Assembly: GCA_045658225.1 (NCBI GenBank)
Contig: JAZOUO010000042.1
Span: forward strand, 1-23,417
Reading direction: 5' to 3'
DNA: 23,417 nucleotides
DNA from: SVTX01 sp045658225
Lineage (GTDB): Bacteria > Bacillota > Clostridia > Oscillospirales > CAG-272
Of this stretch, positions 5,536-13,918 are shown piece by piece. The translations under genes were made by a program, and so were the position numbers. Under the pieces are notes generated by a model, which had not been told where the DNA came from, ran no database searches, and saw only the letters and a list, made by a program, of their open reading frames with translations. How positions within the stretch are numbered: position 1 is the stretch's first letter; each line of letters opens with the position of its first letter.

Positions 5536-7345
5536 CGCCAAGCTTAAGCACCGCCATAAACGCCTCGGGAGTGACCTGCACCGAGCCGAGCTGGCGCATC
5601 TTTTTCTTACCCTCTTTTTGCTTTTCAAGCAGCTTCTTTTTACGTGTAATATCACCGCCGTAGCACTTGGCAAGCACGTCCTTGCGCATAGCTTTTACAG
5701 TTTCTCTCGCGATTATACGCGAGCCGATAGCTGCCTGAATCGGCACTTCAAAGAGCTGTCGAGGTATATTTTCCTTAAGTCTTTCGGCGATTTTGCGCGC
5801 TCTGCTGTACGCTTTTTCCTCGTGTACGATAAAGGAAAGCGCGTCCACCTGCTCGCCGTTGAGCATAAAGTCAAGCTTTACGAGCTTTGAAGGCTGATAT
5901 CCCTTGAGCTCGTAATCAAGAGATGCGTATCCGCGCGAGCGACTCTTTAAGGCGTCGAAAAAGTCGTATATTATCTCATTGAGAGGAAGATCGTAGTGAA
6001 GCTCAACGCGGTTTGCGTCAATATACTTCATGTCAATAAATATTCCGCGTCTGTCCTGACAAAGATCCATAAGTCCGCCAACGTATTCGGTAGGCGTAAT
6101 TATGCTCGCCTTGACTATGGGCTCTCTTGCCTCCTCGATCTCGTCCGCCGTAGGATAATTTGAAGGATTTTCAATATTTATAACCTCGCCCGTGCGCAAT
6201 TTTATCTCGTATATAACGCCCGGCGCGGTGGTGATAAGGTCGAGATTAAATTCTCGCTCAAGTCTCTCCTCAATAATCTCCATGTGTAGAAGTCCGAGAA
6301 ATCCGCAACGGAATCCAAATCCAAGCGCAACCGACGTTTCCGGCTCAAATACAAGCGCCGCGTCGTTGAGCTGAAGCTTCTCAAGCGCATCGCGAAGATC
6401 AGGATATTTTGCTCCGTCCGCGGGGTAAATTCCCGCAAAAACCATAGGCTGAACCGCCTGAAATCCGGGGAGCGCCTCGTCGGCGGGATTGCTCGCAAGA
6501 GTGACTGTATCACCAACACGGGTGTCGCCTACGCTCTTTATAGACGCGGTGATATATCCAACCTCGCCCGCAGAAAGAGACTCGCACTTACAAAGACCAA
6601 ACGCTTCCATCGTGCCGACCTCTACTATATCAAATTCCCTACCCGTACTCATAAGGCGTATTTTGTCGCCCGCCTTGACCTGACCGTCCATCACCCTGAT
6701 ATTTACAACAACACCAAGATAGCTGTCGTAATAAGAGTCAAAAATAAGTGCCTTGAGGGGCGCGTTCTCGTCACCCGTGGGCGCAGGAATATCACGAACT
6801 ATCGCGTCAAGCACCTGCTGAATATTAAGACCCGTTTTAGCGGAGACTGCGGGACAGTCCTCGGCAGGTATGCCTATCTCGTCCTCGACTGCCGCACGTA
6901 CTCTATCAATATCGGCAGAGGGCAGGTCAATTTTATTTATTACAGGGATTATCTCAAGGTTTGCATCAACTGCAAGGTATGCGTTTGCAAGAGTCTGCGC
7001 CTCAATTCCCTGCGTGGCGTCAACCACCAAAAGTGCGCCGTCACACGCGTTGAGCGAGCGCGACACCTCATAGTTAAAGTCCACATGGCCGGGAGTATCA
7101 ATGAGATTGAGGACGTACTGCTCGCCGTCGGGTGCGGTATAGTCAAGCTTTACGGCACGCGCCTTGATTGTAATTCCCCTCTCGCGCTCCAGATCCATAT
7201 TGTCGAGCACCTGCTCCTCCATCTCTCGCTTGGAGACCGCCGAGGTTGCCTCCAGTATTCTATCCGCAAGAGTGGACTTACCGTGGTCGATATGCGCGAT
7301 TATGGAAAAATTCCTGATTTTTTTCATTCTGTCTGACTGTGACAT
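5525..7345 (-). CDS. lepA: Elongation factor 4 (LepA), ribosome-associated GTPase
   Basis: A 606-residue translational GTPase, close to the usual LepA length, which acts on stalled or mispositioned ribosomes. GTP-binding motifs: G1 AHIDHGKST (17-25), G2 GITI (57-60), G3 DTPGH (83-87), G4 NKID (137-140) and G5 SAKTG. The LepA-specific C-terminal domain is present, including HEEKAYSRARKIAERLKENIPRQLF-type sequence and a C-terminus with KKKLLEKQKEGKKKMRQ. ATG 7345 follows AAAGGAAG at 6 bases; a second ATG six codons later is possible. It is first in a two-gene unit with hemW, under a consensus promoter divergent from the oxidoreductase gene. Confidence 0.97.
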   Translation of the reverse strand: MSQSDRMKKIRNFSIIAHIDHGKSTLADRILEATSAVSKREMEEQVLDNMDLERERGITIKARAVKLDYTAPDGEQYVLNLIDTPGHVDFNYEVSRSLNACDGALLVVDATQGIEAQTLANAYLAVDANLEIIPVINKIDLPSADIDRVRAAVEDEIGIPAEDCPAVSAKTGLNIQQVLDAIVRDIPAPTGDENAPLKALIFDSYYDSYLGVVVNIRVMDGQVKAGDKIRLMSTGREFDIVEVGTMEAFGLCKCESLSAGEVGYITASIKSVGDTRVGDTVTLASNPADEALPGFQAVQPMVFAGIYPADGAKYPDLRDALEKLQLNDAALVFEPETSVALGFGFRCGFLGLLHMEIIEERLEREFNLDLITTAPGVIYEIKLRTGEVINIENPSNYPTADEIEEAREPIVKASIITPTEYVGGLMDLCQDRRGIFIDMKYIDANRVELHYDLPLNEIIYDFFDALKSRSRGYASLDYELKGYQPSKLVKLDFMLNGEQVDALSFIVHEEKAYSRARKIAERLKENIPRQLFEVPIQAAIGSRIIARETVKAMRKDVLAKCYGGDITRKKKLLEKQKEGKKKMRQLGSVQVTPEAFMAVLKLGDDN

Positions 7346-7389
7346 CTAAAACTTCCTTTCGGTTTGAATCAAAAGCATATTCACATAAT

Positions 7390-7418
7390 ATTATATAATA
7401 TTTTTATAAAATTCTCAA
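7390..7418 (-). promoter_or_regulatory. Sigma-A promoter of lepA-hemW
   Basis: Minus-strand TTGAGA (7413-7418), a 17-base AT-rich spacer and TATAAT (7390-7395), about 45 bases before the lepA start. Confidence 0.82.
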
Positions 7419-7487
7419 TAGGTTTCAAAAATTTTTTTCACCCTTACAAATATAGCAATTTTTGTCCGTATTTTCTCTCATTTCGTC

Positions 7488-7516
7488 TTGATTTTTAGCA
7501 CTTTTTGTCTTATAAT
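7488..7516 (+). promoter_or_regulatory. Sigma-A promoter of the Gfo/Idh/MocA gene
   Basis: TTGATT (7488-7493), a 17-base spacer and TATAAT (7511-7516), about 50 bases upstream of the chosen start. It is back-to-back with the lepA promoter, with some 70 bases between the two -35 boxes. Confidence 0.85.
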
Positions 7517-7564
7517 TGGAGTAGAAAGGGCTATAAACGCCTGCAAATGAAAGGAAACTCTATT

Positions 7565-8605
7565 ATGAAAAATTGCGCAATAATAGGCTTTGGCGGAATG
7601 GGCGGCTGGCACGCTCTCTTTATAACTAATAATAAATTCGTAAATCTGACAGGTGTATACGACATAAATCCCGACAGACACGCATTCGCGGCAGAGCACG
7701 GAATAAAGTCATATACCTCTGAGGCAGAGCTTCTCGCGGACGAGTCGGTAGATTTCGTAGTTATAGCAACGCCTAACGACGTACACAAAGAGATAGCTAT
7801 CCGCGCTATGAAGGCTGGCAAACACGTTATCTCCGAAAAGCCCGTCACACTCTCAAGCGCAGACCTTCAGGAAATGATAGATGCGTCAATAAAGTATAAC
7901 AGACGCTTTACAGTTCATCAGAACAGACGTTGGGACGGCGAATTTCTCGTTATGCGCGATATGTATAACAGCGGAAAGCTTGGCGATGTATTCAGCATGA
8001 GCTCCTATGTTCAGGGTAGCCACGGTATTCCTGGCGACTGGCGCAAGGAAAAGCAGTACGGTGGCGGCATGATACTCGACTGGGGCGTTCACCTCATCGA
8101 CCAGATAATGCAGATAGTCACTGACAAAAAGCTTCTCTCGGTATATTGCCGTTGCGACCATATTACAAACCCCGATGTTGACGACGGATTTGCTCTCGAT
8201 ATGTATTTTGAGGGTGACCTCACAGCTCACGTTGAGGTTGGAACTTCTCACTTTATCACAATGCCCCGTTTCTCAATGTACGGAACCAACGGAAGTGCGC
8301 AGATACCCAACTGGGGACAGGATTGCCGCGCTGTATATTGCACAAATTGGGATATGAAGGATGTAGTTCCCGTAAAGACTGCTGCAGGTATCACGAAAAC
8401 CATGGCTCCCAGAGATAAGAGCACTATCGAAGAACATTTTATCCCCCAGCCCAACGCTGACGTGCATGATTTCTATAGAAACTTCGTCGCAGCGATAGAC
8501 GGCAAAGAGGAGCAGATAGTCACTCACCCACAGATGATGATGGTAATGAAAATAATGGAAGCGGCATTCGAGTCCGATAGAACTGGACTTCCCGTAAAGC
8601 TTTAA
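7565..8605 (+). CDS. Gfo/Idh/MocA family NAD(P)-dependent oxidoreductase
   Basis: A 346-residue sugar or inositol dehydrogenase-type enzyme. The N-terminal Rossmann fold has GFGGMGG (8-14) and the family lysine motif EKP (91-93) after AGKHVIS. The C-terminal substrate domain contains GGGMILDWGVHLIDQ, with Asp172 and His176 in the D-x3-H arrangement that carries the catalytic histidine in many members. The substrate cannot be told from sequence; no sugar transporter or kinase adjoins it. The frame is open from 7505, but ATG 7565 with AAAGGAAA nine bases upstream starts directly at the Rossmann strand. It is monocistronic, with its own promoter and a strong terminator. Confidence 0.9.
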   Translation: MKNCAIIGFGGMGGWHALFITNNKFVNLTGVYDINPDRHAFAAEHGIKSYTSEAELLADESVDFVVIATPNDVHKEIAIRAMKAGKHVISEKPVTLSSADLQEMIDASIKYNRRFTVHQNRRWDGEFLVMRDMYNSGKLGDVFSMSSYVQGSHGIPGDWRKEKQYGGGMILDWGVHLIDQIMQIVTDKKLLSVYCRCDHITNPDVDDGFALDMYFEGDLTAHVEVGTSHFITMPRFSMYGTNGSAQIPNWGQDCRAVYCTNWDMKDVVPVKTAAGITKTMAPRDKSTIEEHFIPQPNADVHDFYRNFVAAIDGKEEQIVTHPQMMMVMKIMEAAFESDRTGLPVKL

Positions 8606-8615
8606 GTATAAATAT

Positions 8616-8646
8616 AAAAACGCCCCCGCAGAGCGAGGGCGTTTTT
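8616..8646 (+). terminator. Terminator of the oxidoreductase gene
   Basis: AAAAACGCCC (8616-8625) pairs with GGGCGTTTTT (8637-8646), with a further CGC/GCG inside and a short loop. The GC-rich core and T-run begin 11 bases after the stop codon. Confidence 0.9.
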
Positions 8647-8669
8647 ATATTGACGTGGGATGACACTTA

Positions 8670-8762
8670 TCAGCGGCCGCAGCAGCAGCAAAGGATAAGA
8701 AGAGCTATGATAATAAGCCAAACCCAGTTATCGTTGAAAATTCCGCAAAGACAGTTGTTCAT
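8670..8762 (-). CDS. 30-residue cysteine-rich membrane microprotein
   Basis: A very short gene with an ideal ribosome binding site (AAGGAGG, 6 bases before ATG 8762). The product, 30 residues, begins MNNCLCGIFNDNWVW, continues with a single hydrophobic helix LIIIALLIL and ends in CCCCGR, giving six cysteines in all. It resembles the small Clostridia proteins often labelled 'chorion class high-cysteine protein', of unknown function, and more loosely the tiny YjcZ-type sporulation membrane proteins. The four-Cys terminus could bind metal, be acylated, or form disulfides. It has its own promoter overlapped by an inverted repeat. Confidence 0.78.
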   Translation of the reverse strand: MNNCLCGIFNDNWVWLIIIALLILCCCCGR

Positions 8763-8779
8763 AAAGAACCTCCTTGTAA

Positions 8780-8816
8780 AATATAAAATAATGTCGAACG
8801 GTGTCAAATACCGTTC
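8780..8816 (-). promoter_or_regulatory. Promoter of the microprotein gene with an inverted repeat over the -35 box
   Basis: Minus-strand TTGACA (8802-8807), a 16-base spacer and TATATT (8780-8785). GAACGGT (8796-8802) and ACCGTTC (8810-8816) form a perfect 7-bp inverted repeat with a 7-base centre that holds most of the -35 box, a typical placement for an operator. No regulator gene is adjacent. Confidence 0.6.
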
Positions 8817-8880
8817 TCATTATTATACTATGCAAGGAGTGGCGCTTTGTGAAAAATTTTGTCGATAAAAAAAGAATATT

Positions 8881-8910
8881 AAAGCACCGCAGAAGCGGTG
8901 CTTTTGTCTT
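8881..8910. terminator. Bidirectional terminator after the Cys-pair protein gene
   Basis: AAAGCACCGC (8881-8890) pairs perfectly with GCGGTGCTTT (8895-8904) around AGAA. On the minus strand a T-rich tract follows; the plus-strand side is also T-rich. It lies directly after the stop codon of the leftward gene. Confidence 0.85.
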
Positions 8911-9607
8911 ATTTTTCAGAAGTCTTCTCAAGCACGAGCTTGTCGGAGTTAAGAAATGCGTGTGCCGTAAGCAAGGAGTCCGTCGGAATGGTGGTGCTGT
9001 CACCGCATTCGGTACAGGTTATCTTGATTCCGTCATTGGTGAACTCCACGTCATACGTGCAATCTTCTCTTTCCATCATATCGTCCGCGATAGGCTCGCG
9101 TCCGTTTGGGTGGCAGGTGCAGAATATCTTTCCCTCTGCGTCAAGGTCGCGTATTACAAACGTCACTATATCTACTATCTGCGAGTCCGTAATGGTCATT
9201 TCGTCTTCATTGTGCAGACTGTGAAAATCATCTATTCCGTTCTGCTCGAGCATATCAAGCAGCTCAAGCTCGGTACGCGCAAGCTCCGCCTTAACCACGT
9301 TTTCCTCTCCCACAAAACCAACGTTGATATCGGAATACGGACAGGGTAGAACGAAAAGCTCCTTTGAGAAAAACAAGGACGTATTGACGGTAAAGGTGTG
9401 AGGCTTCTCACAAAAAATACAGGGTACCGTAATTCTGACCGTTTTATTATCCCTTCTATGAACCAAAGTCATCTCACTCTTTTTGCAACTGCATTTGAGC
9501 TTAACCATATCCCCCGACAGAGCAAAAATGCCCACGGGACTCATAACTCCCGCGCCACATGAAGGGCATCTGTATGCAACCGTTGTCTGTTTTTCATTCA
9601 ATACCAT
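8909..9607 (-). CDS. Cys-pair (zinc-ribbon-like) protein of unknown function
   Basis: A 232-residue soluble protein, not assigned to a family. Cysteine clusters occur throughout: CPSC (14-17), CSC (39-41), CIFC (63-66), Cys89, CTCH (163-166), Cys183 and CTEC (198-201). The first three lie in an N-terminal zinc-ribbon-like region, followed by an acidic helical middle (about 100-158) and a second Cys-rich region. This suggests two metal-binding modules joined by a helical linker. ATG 9607 follows GGAG at 8 bases; the frame runs back to 9709 but that extension crosses a hairpin and lacks a ribosome binding site. It lies downstream of the SurA-like gene on the same strand, with 132 bases between. 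Confidence 0.75.
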   Translation of the reverse strand: MVLNEKQTTVAYRCPSCGAGVMSPVGIFALSGDMVKLKCSCKKSEMTLVHRRDNKTVRITVPCIFCEKPHTFTVNTSLFFSKELFVLPCPYSDINVGFVGEENVVKAELARTELELLDMLEQNGIDDFHSLHNEDEMTITDSQIVDIVTFVIRDLDAEGKIFCTCHPNGREPIADDMMEREDCTYDVEFTNDGIKITCTECGDSTTIPTDSLLTAHAFLNSDKLVLEKTSEK

Positions 9608-9675
9608 ATCTATTCTCCGATCGTATGAATTTATTATGATTTTATGCTCCGGCGTTTTTGTATGACATAGAATTT

Positions 9676-9710
9676 TATGGGGTTGAAACACTTTGTGTGA
9701 CAACCCCATA
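9676..9710 (-). terminator. Hairpin between the SurA-like gene and the Cys-pair gene
   Basis: TATGGGGTTG (9676-9685) and CAACCCCATA (9701-9710) form a perfect 10-bp stem; the 15-base loop can extend it with ACAC/GTGT. On the minus strand it is followed by AAAATTCT, so the U-tract is poor. It may be a weak terminator or attenuator for the upstream gene, or a 5' leader element of the Cys-pair gene. Confidence 0.5.
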
Positions 9711-9739
9711 TGTTATTTGTTAATTATCTCGTTGTCCAA

Positions 9740-11578
9740 TCAAGACTGTGCTCCAAGAGATGAATAGTAGCTAATAAGATAAGGAACGTAGGTCTGATAG
9801 AGATCGTCCGTCTTCTTATCATTGAAGCTCACAGGGTTAGACTTAAGCTGTCCGCCCTTTCCATCCTCACCCTGATACCAAGTCTCAAACATCTCGCCTA
9901 CAACGCCGTTTGTAGCCTGTACGTGCCAAACCTCATCATCAAAATCCTCAAAGTAGCATATAGCATAATACTTTGTTTTGGTTGTCGAGCTTGACGACGA
10001 AGACGAGGAAGAACTCGTTTCAAGCGTGAAAATGTCAGAAACATCTCCAGGCTTTCGATCCTTATCTTCAAGCCATTCATCTATCTTAGCAAATGCGCTA
10101 TCGCTATTTTTGAAATATCCGGGAGATACCTGCTCGGGAGCTGCATGTCCAATAGATATCTTACTATCGCTGGGAAGTGCCTCTGCAGCCTCCTTACCAA
10201 GCTTGTCAAGTGTCTCCGCACTCATCTCGCCCGACTTGAACTTTTCAAGAATAGTCTTTGCGGTTGCCTCATCTGTGGAGATAAAGTATCCGAGATTTCT
10301 TGTAAGGTCTGTGTCAAAGTGCATGGATTCATATACACAGTAAGCTGTTACGGTGTACTTCTTATATGTGGGCTTCTCTGTTGCGGAGGATGTTGCCTTT
10401 TCGGTGTAGGTCTCGGTAGCCTCCTCAACGAAAGTATCGCCATTCTCTGCGGGCTCACGCTCAACAGTGGAGGTCTCCTCCTCTATACCAAAGAGCCAAT
10501 CCTCAAGCTTTCCACCGTCGGTGGTGTACTCGATATTTTCCTTATAATCCTCCATAGAGGGCTCGGTGGGCTTTTCAGTGAGCTTTTCGGTGACGCCCTG
10601 ACTAGCCTTCTCTGTGACATTTACAGAGGGACCCTGGTCCTCTGTTTTCTGAGACTCTATATCCTCAAGAATGAGCTTGAAAAACTCGTCTGCGTTAGCT
10701 GCAGCAGCAATCTTATCTGCTCTCTGCTTTGCCTCTTTTACAGCATTGTCATATGCAACGTCGGTCATTCCCTTGGAATCAACCTTTATCTGATACTTAA
10801 GAACATCAGCAGTATAGAAGCTTTCCTTGTTCTCCTCGCGGAACTCGATTATTGCCTTGTTGTCCTTGTCCTTTGCAAGCTCTTCCTTGTACTTCTCGGT
10901 CATAACCTCGGAGTACTTGTTTGCGTAATAGATTACCTCGTAGTACTCAAGAATATCGTCCTTCTTAACGCCTTCACCGTAGAAGTCGCTATACTTAAGT
11001 CCGTAAGCCTTCACGGATGCGTCGATGGATGCGATAGCTGCATCGATATTCTCTCTGTCCTCTGCGTCAAGCTCAAGACCCATATCGTAAGCCGCGTTTG
11101 CGTAAACGAGGTACATCTGAGCCTGAGACTTTGTCTGCTCAAGGAAGTAGTCATACCAAGATACAGCAGCCTTATCTGCAGTTGCCTTGGAATATGTCTG
11201 ATCTCTAAGGTCTTTGCTGAAATCAAGTCCGAAATATGATGCGTATGAGCCATATTGTCCGTACCACGACATTATCTGCTCATTAAAGAAAATGTTCATC
11301 ATCATCTTATTGATGGTGAAATGACCACTCTGAAGCGCCATGATCTCGGTGTTTCTATTTATAGCACCCTCGATCTGACCAAACACACCTGTCTGATCAA
11401 GTACCGTACAAACGATACTCAAAACCACAGCAACCGCAAGAACTATACATACTGCTGCAATGATTCTGCCCTTCTTTGTATCGTTATTGTTCTTTTTCTT
11501 CTGAGAGCTTGTAAGATACTTATCTACGTCGCTTACCTGCTGAGCTCTCTGAAGCTTGTTTCTGTTGCCTTTTCCCAT
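9740..11578 (-). CDS. Membrane-anchored SurA/PrsA-like foldase protein
   Basis: A 612-residue protein with a basic N-terminus, one membrane segment (about 39-60) and a large extracellular part. The segment beginning NRNTEIMALQSGHFTINKMM resembles the SurA/PrsA N-terminal chaperone domain, so a role in folding exported proteins is likely but inferred. It is interrupted by a Thr/Glu/Lys-rich region with repeated TEK units (VTEKASQGVTEKLTEKPTEP and, later, YTEKATSSATEKPT), and near the C-terminus carries a run of ten serines written with mixed codons. A complete PpiC isomerase domain is not recognisable. It lacks a lipobox, unlike Bacillus PrsA, and is anchored by the signal helix. ATG 11578 directly precedes GKGNRNK; the upstream AAGGCGG is only a fair ribosome binding site. 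Confidence 0.65.
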   Translation of the reverse strand: MGKGNRNKLQRAQQVSDVDKYLTSSQKKKNNNDTKKGRIIAAVCIVLAVAVVLSIVCTVLDQTGVFGQIEGAINRNTEIMALQSGHFTINKMMMNIFFNEQIMSWYGQYGSYASYFGLDFSKDLRDQTYSKATADKAAVSWYDYFLEQTKSQAQMYLVYANAAYDMGLELDAEDRENIDAAIASIDASVKAYGLKYSDFYGEGVKKDDILEYYEVIYYANKYSEVMTEKYKEELAKDKDNKAIIEFREENKESFYTADVLKYQIKVDSKGMTDVAYDNAVKEAKQRADKIAAAANADEFFKLILEDIESQKTEDQGPSVNVTEKASQGVTEKLTEKPTEPSMEDYKENIEYTTDGGKLEDWLFGIEEETSTVEREPAENGDTFVEEATETYTEKATSSATEKPTYKKYTVTAYCVYESMHFDTDLTRNLGYFISTDEATAKTILEKFKSGEMSAETLDKLGKEAAEALPSDSKISIGHAAPEQVSPGYFKNSDSAFAKIDEWLEDKDRKPGDVSDIFTLETSSSSSSSSSSTTKTKYYAICYFEDFDDEVWHVQATNGVVGEMFETWYQGEDGKGGQLKSNPVSFNDKKTDDLYQTYVPYLISYYSSLGAQS

Positions 11579-11642
11579 TTTTTAGGTTCCGCCTTTTCAA
11601 GTTTTTTATCGAATTATTCATAAATTCTGCAAATTCCTAAAT

Positions 11643-11648
11643 ATTATA
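11643..11648 (-). promoter_or_regulatory. Possible -10 box upstream of the SurA-like gene
   Basis: Minus-strand TATAAT lies about 65 bases before the start codon, but no acceptable -35 hexamer is found at 16-18 bases. The gene may instead be read through from RNase J, after which no clear terminator is visible. Confidence 0.3.
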
Positions 11649-11719
11649 CTCTTTTGTAGTGAAAAAAGGTTGAATAGTTTATGAATACTGCGAAAATTTT
11701 TTTACATAATTGAGTTTTA

Positions 11720-13918
11720 TTATACGTTCATGATCATTGGAATGATCATAGGCTTGCGCTTTGTTTTTGACGATATATACTTTGCCATATCGTCCTTTAT
11801 CTTGGTCTTTATTCTGAACCAGTCGGTATATCTGCCGCCGAGGCAGGACATTATTGACTTCTGCGCTACCGCCTTCATTTCTTCCATAAGGTCCTCAGAC
11901 TCGCGCACATAAACAAATCCGCGCGTCACAATGTCGGGACCCGACATAACATATCCGCCATCTGAGCTTACGGTCGCAACTATGATTATCACACCGTCCT
12001 GCGAGAGAAGTATTCTATCTCGAAGAACGATGTTTCCAACGTCGCCCACGCCATATCCGTCAATAAGCACCTTGCCTGCGGTGACTGTACCGCCCCATTT
12101 TGCACCGCGATTGTCTATCTCAAGCACCTTGCCTATATCAGATATGAATATATTTTGAGGATCCATTCCCATATACATAGCAAGCTCTCTGTTAGCCGCC
12201 ATATGCTTGTACTCGCCGTGGATGGGCATAAAATACTTGGGCTTTGTCAATGCGTACAGAAGCTTTATCTCCTCCTGACACGCGTGACCCGAAACGTGTA
12301 CCTCTACCGCCGCGTCGCGTATTACCTGAACTCCAAGCTTGCAAAGCTCATTTACAATACGGTTTATAAGCTTTTCATTACCAGGTATAGGCGAGGACGA
12401 AAGTACTACGACGTCCCCTGCGCCGAGTCTTACCTCTCTGTGCTCGCCAAACGCCATACGGTAAAGAGCTGACATAGGCTCACCCTGGCTTCCCGTTGTG
12501 ATAAGAGTCACCTCGTGAGGACTGTATCTGCGTATTTCCGTGACGTCTATAAGCACCCCCTCGGGCACGTGCATATATCCGAGCTCCACAGCCGCGCCAA
12601 CGATATTGAGCATACTGCGTCCCGTAATAGCGACCTTGCGCCCGTGCCTTGCGGCAACGTCGATTATCTGCTGCACGCGGTGAACGTTGGATGAGAAAGT
12701 GGAGATAACTATTCTCTTTTCCTTCTGTACCGTAAAGATATACTCAAGCGATGCGCCTACCTTTTTCTCTGACGGAGTCGTACCGGGGCGCTCTGCGTTT
12801 GTGGACTCGCACATAAGCATAAGCACTCCCTCTTTGCCAAGCTCACCGAATCGGGTCAAATCCATTATCTCACCGTCTATAGGAGACAAGTCGAGCTTGA
12901 AGTCGCCCGAATGAACTATCGTGCCGTAGGGTGTCTTTATCGCAAGAGCACAGGCATCCGCTATGGAGTGATTTACGTGTATAAATTCCACCGAAAGACT
13001 ACCGAGCTTGACCGTATCCCCCGCCTTTACGCAATTGAGCCTCGGCTGATGCGGAAGTGTGACCTCCTTGAGCTTGTTTTTTACTATTCCAAGCGTGAGG
13101 TTTGTTCCGTAAATAGGGGGATTTATATTTCGAAGCACGTAAGGTATAGCGCCAATATGATCTTCGTGACCGTGTGTGAGCACTATTGCGCGTATCTTGT
13201 CCTTGTTTTCCTCAAGATAGGTGACGTCGGGGATGACAAGGTCTATGCCCGGCATATCATCCTCAGGAAAACCAAGTCCGCAGTCAATTACCACAATGTC
13301 ATTTTCATACTGTATGACCGTCATATTCTTTCCTATCTCGCTCAACCCTCCAAGAGGAATTATCTTGAGCTTGCCCTCGGGAATAGGATGACTTGCGCGC
13401 TCAGGCTTTGTGCTCTTTACCGATTTTACAGGTGCGCTGACCTGATCGGAAGTTGTATCAACACGAGCTTGCTTTGGCTGCGTGGATTTTGTCGCAGAAT
13501 GTTCTTGCTTAGTTTTGCTCTGCTTTGACTTGCTCTGAGACTGGCTCTGCTTTTTAGCGGGCTTATCCTCGAGTGCGGGTGTATTGTCCGCAGCATGATC
13601 CTGCTCCGAAGAAAAATACTGCTCCATCCACTCATCAGCACTCATAATACGACGAGGCTGTGTGGGATAGGATTTATAAAATGCCGAGATATCCGTCTGC
13701 TCCTGACGGTTGCTTGTGTCAATCTTTTCCTTTGTTTTTTTCTGTGTGTTTTTAAGATTTGCGCTTTGAGGCGCAGTCTTGGTCGCAGACTTTTTATGTC
13801 CATTACCCTTTCTCTTATGAGTAGGAGCTATGGGCTTTTTCTCACTGCTCGCATAGGTCTTTTCCGCCGATGCCTCGAGATGCAAATTCTGATTGTTATT
13901 GCTTGTTTTCTTTGCCAT
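11720..13918 (-). CDS. rnj: Ribonuclease J with long disordered N-terminal extension
   Basis: A 732-residue RNase of the metallo-beta-lactamase/beta-CASP family, responsible for 5'-3' exonucleolytic and endonucleolytic mRNA decay and rRNA processing. The catalytic part starts near residue 182 (EGKLKIIPLGGLSEIGKNMT) and has LTHGHEDHIGAIP (about 247-259), VHSGDFKLD, and the C-terminal HVSGHACQEE and MPIHGEYKH motifs. The first 180 residues are low-complexity, rich in Lys, Ser, Gln and Thr, with QSQSQSKSKQSKTKQ, and have no counterpart in the roughly 555-residue Bacillus RNase J1. ATG 13918 follows GAAAGGAAGG at 6 bases, a strong start, so the extension appears translated. It is transcribed from a consensus promoter with a roughly 200-base leader. 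Whether it is J1 or J2 type cannot be settled here. Confidence 0.94.
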   Translation of the reverse strand: MAKKTSNNNQNLHLEASAEKTYASSEKKPIAPTHKRKGNGHKKSATKTAPQSANLKNTQKKTKEKIDTSNRQEQTDISAFYKSYPTQPRRIMSADEWMEQYFSSEQDHAADNTPALEDKPAKKQSQSQSKSKQSKTKQEHSATKSTQPKQARVDTTSDQVSAPVKSVKSTKPERASHPIPEGKLKIIPLGGLSEIGKNMTVIQYENDIVVIDCGLGFPEDDMPGIDLVIPDVTYLEENKDKIRAIVLTHGHEDHIGAIPYVLRNINPPIYGTNLTLGIVKNKLKEVTLPHQPRLNCVKAGDTVKLGSLSVEFIHVNHSIADACALAIKTPYGTIVHSGDFKLDLSPIDGEIMDLTRFGELGKEGVLMLMCESTNAERPGTTPSEKKVGASLEYIFTVQKEKRIVISTFSSNVHRVQQIIDVAARHGRKVAITGRSMLNIVGAAVELGYMHVPEGVLIDVTEIRRYSPHEVTLITTGSQGEPMSALYRMAFGEHREVRLGAGDVVVLSSSPIPGNEKLINRIVNELCKLGVQVIRDAAVEVHVSGHACQEEIKLLYALTKPKYFMPIHGEYKHMAANRELAMYMGMDPQNIFISDIGKVLEIDNRGAKWGGTVTAGKVLIDGYGVGDVGNIVLRDRILLSQDGVIIIVATVSSDGGYVMSGPDIVTRGFVYVRESEDLMEEMKAVAQKSIMSCLGGRYTDWFRIKTKIKDDMAKYISSKTKRKPMIIPMIMNV

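Noticed and set aside
5535..5673. Extension of HemW by 46 residues into lepA
   Set aside because: The extension is arginine-rich out-of-frame lepA sequence; the family begins at ATG 5535, which gives the normal length.
8850..9349. Rightward frame starting GTG after AAGGAG near 8836
   Set aside because: The frame runs straight through a strong terminator hairpin (8881-8904) and then antisense through the Cys-pair gene; the AAGGAG is probably fortuitous.
10145..11239. 364-codon rightward open frame antisense to the SurA-like gene
   Set aside because: Its translation is a Leu/Cys/Val-rich shadow of the real gene with no ribosome binding site and no family features.
12911..13528. 205-codon rightward open frame opposite RNase J
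   Set aside because: It lies wholly antisense to the conserved catalytic part of RNase J, and its composition (many Tyr, Arg and Cys) is that of a complement-strand shadow.
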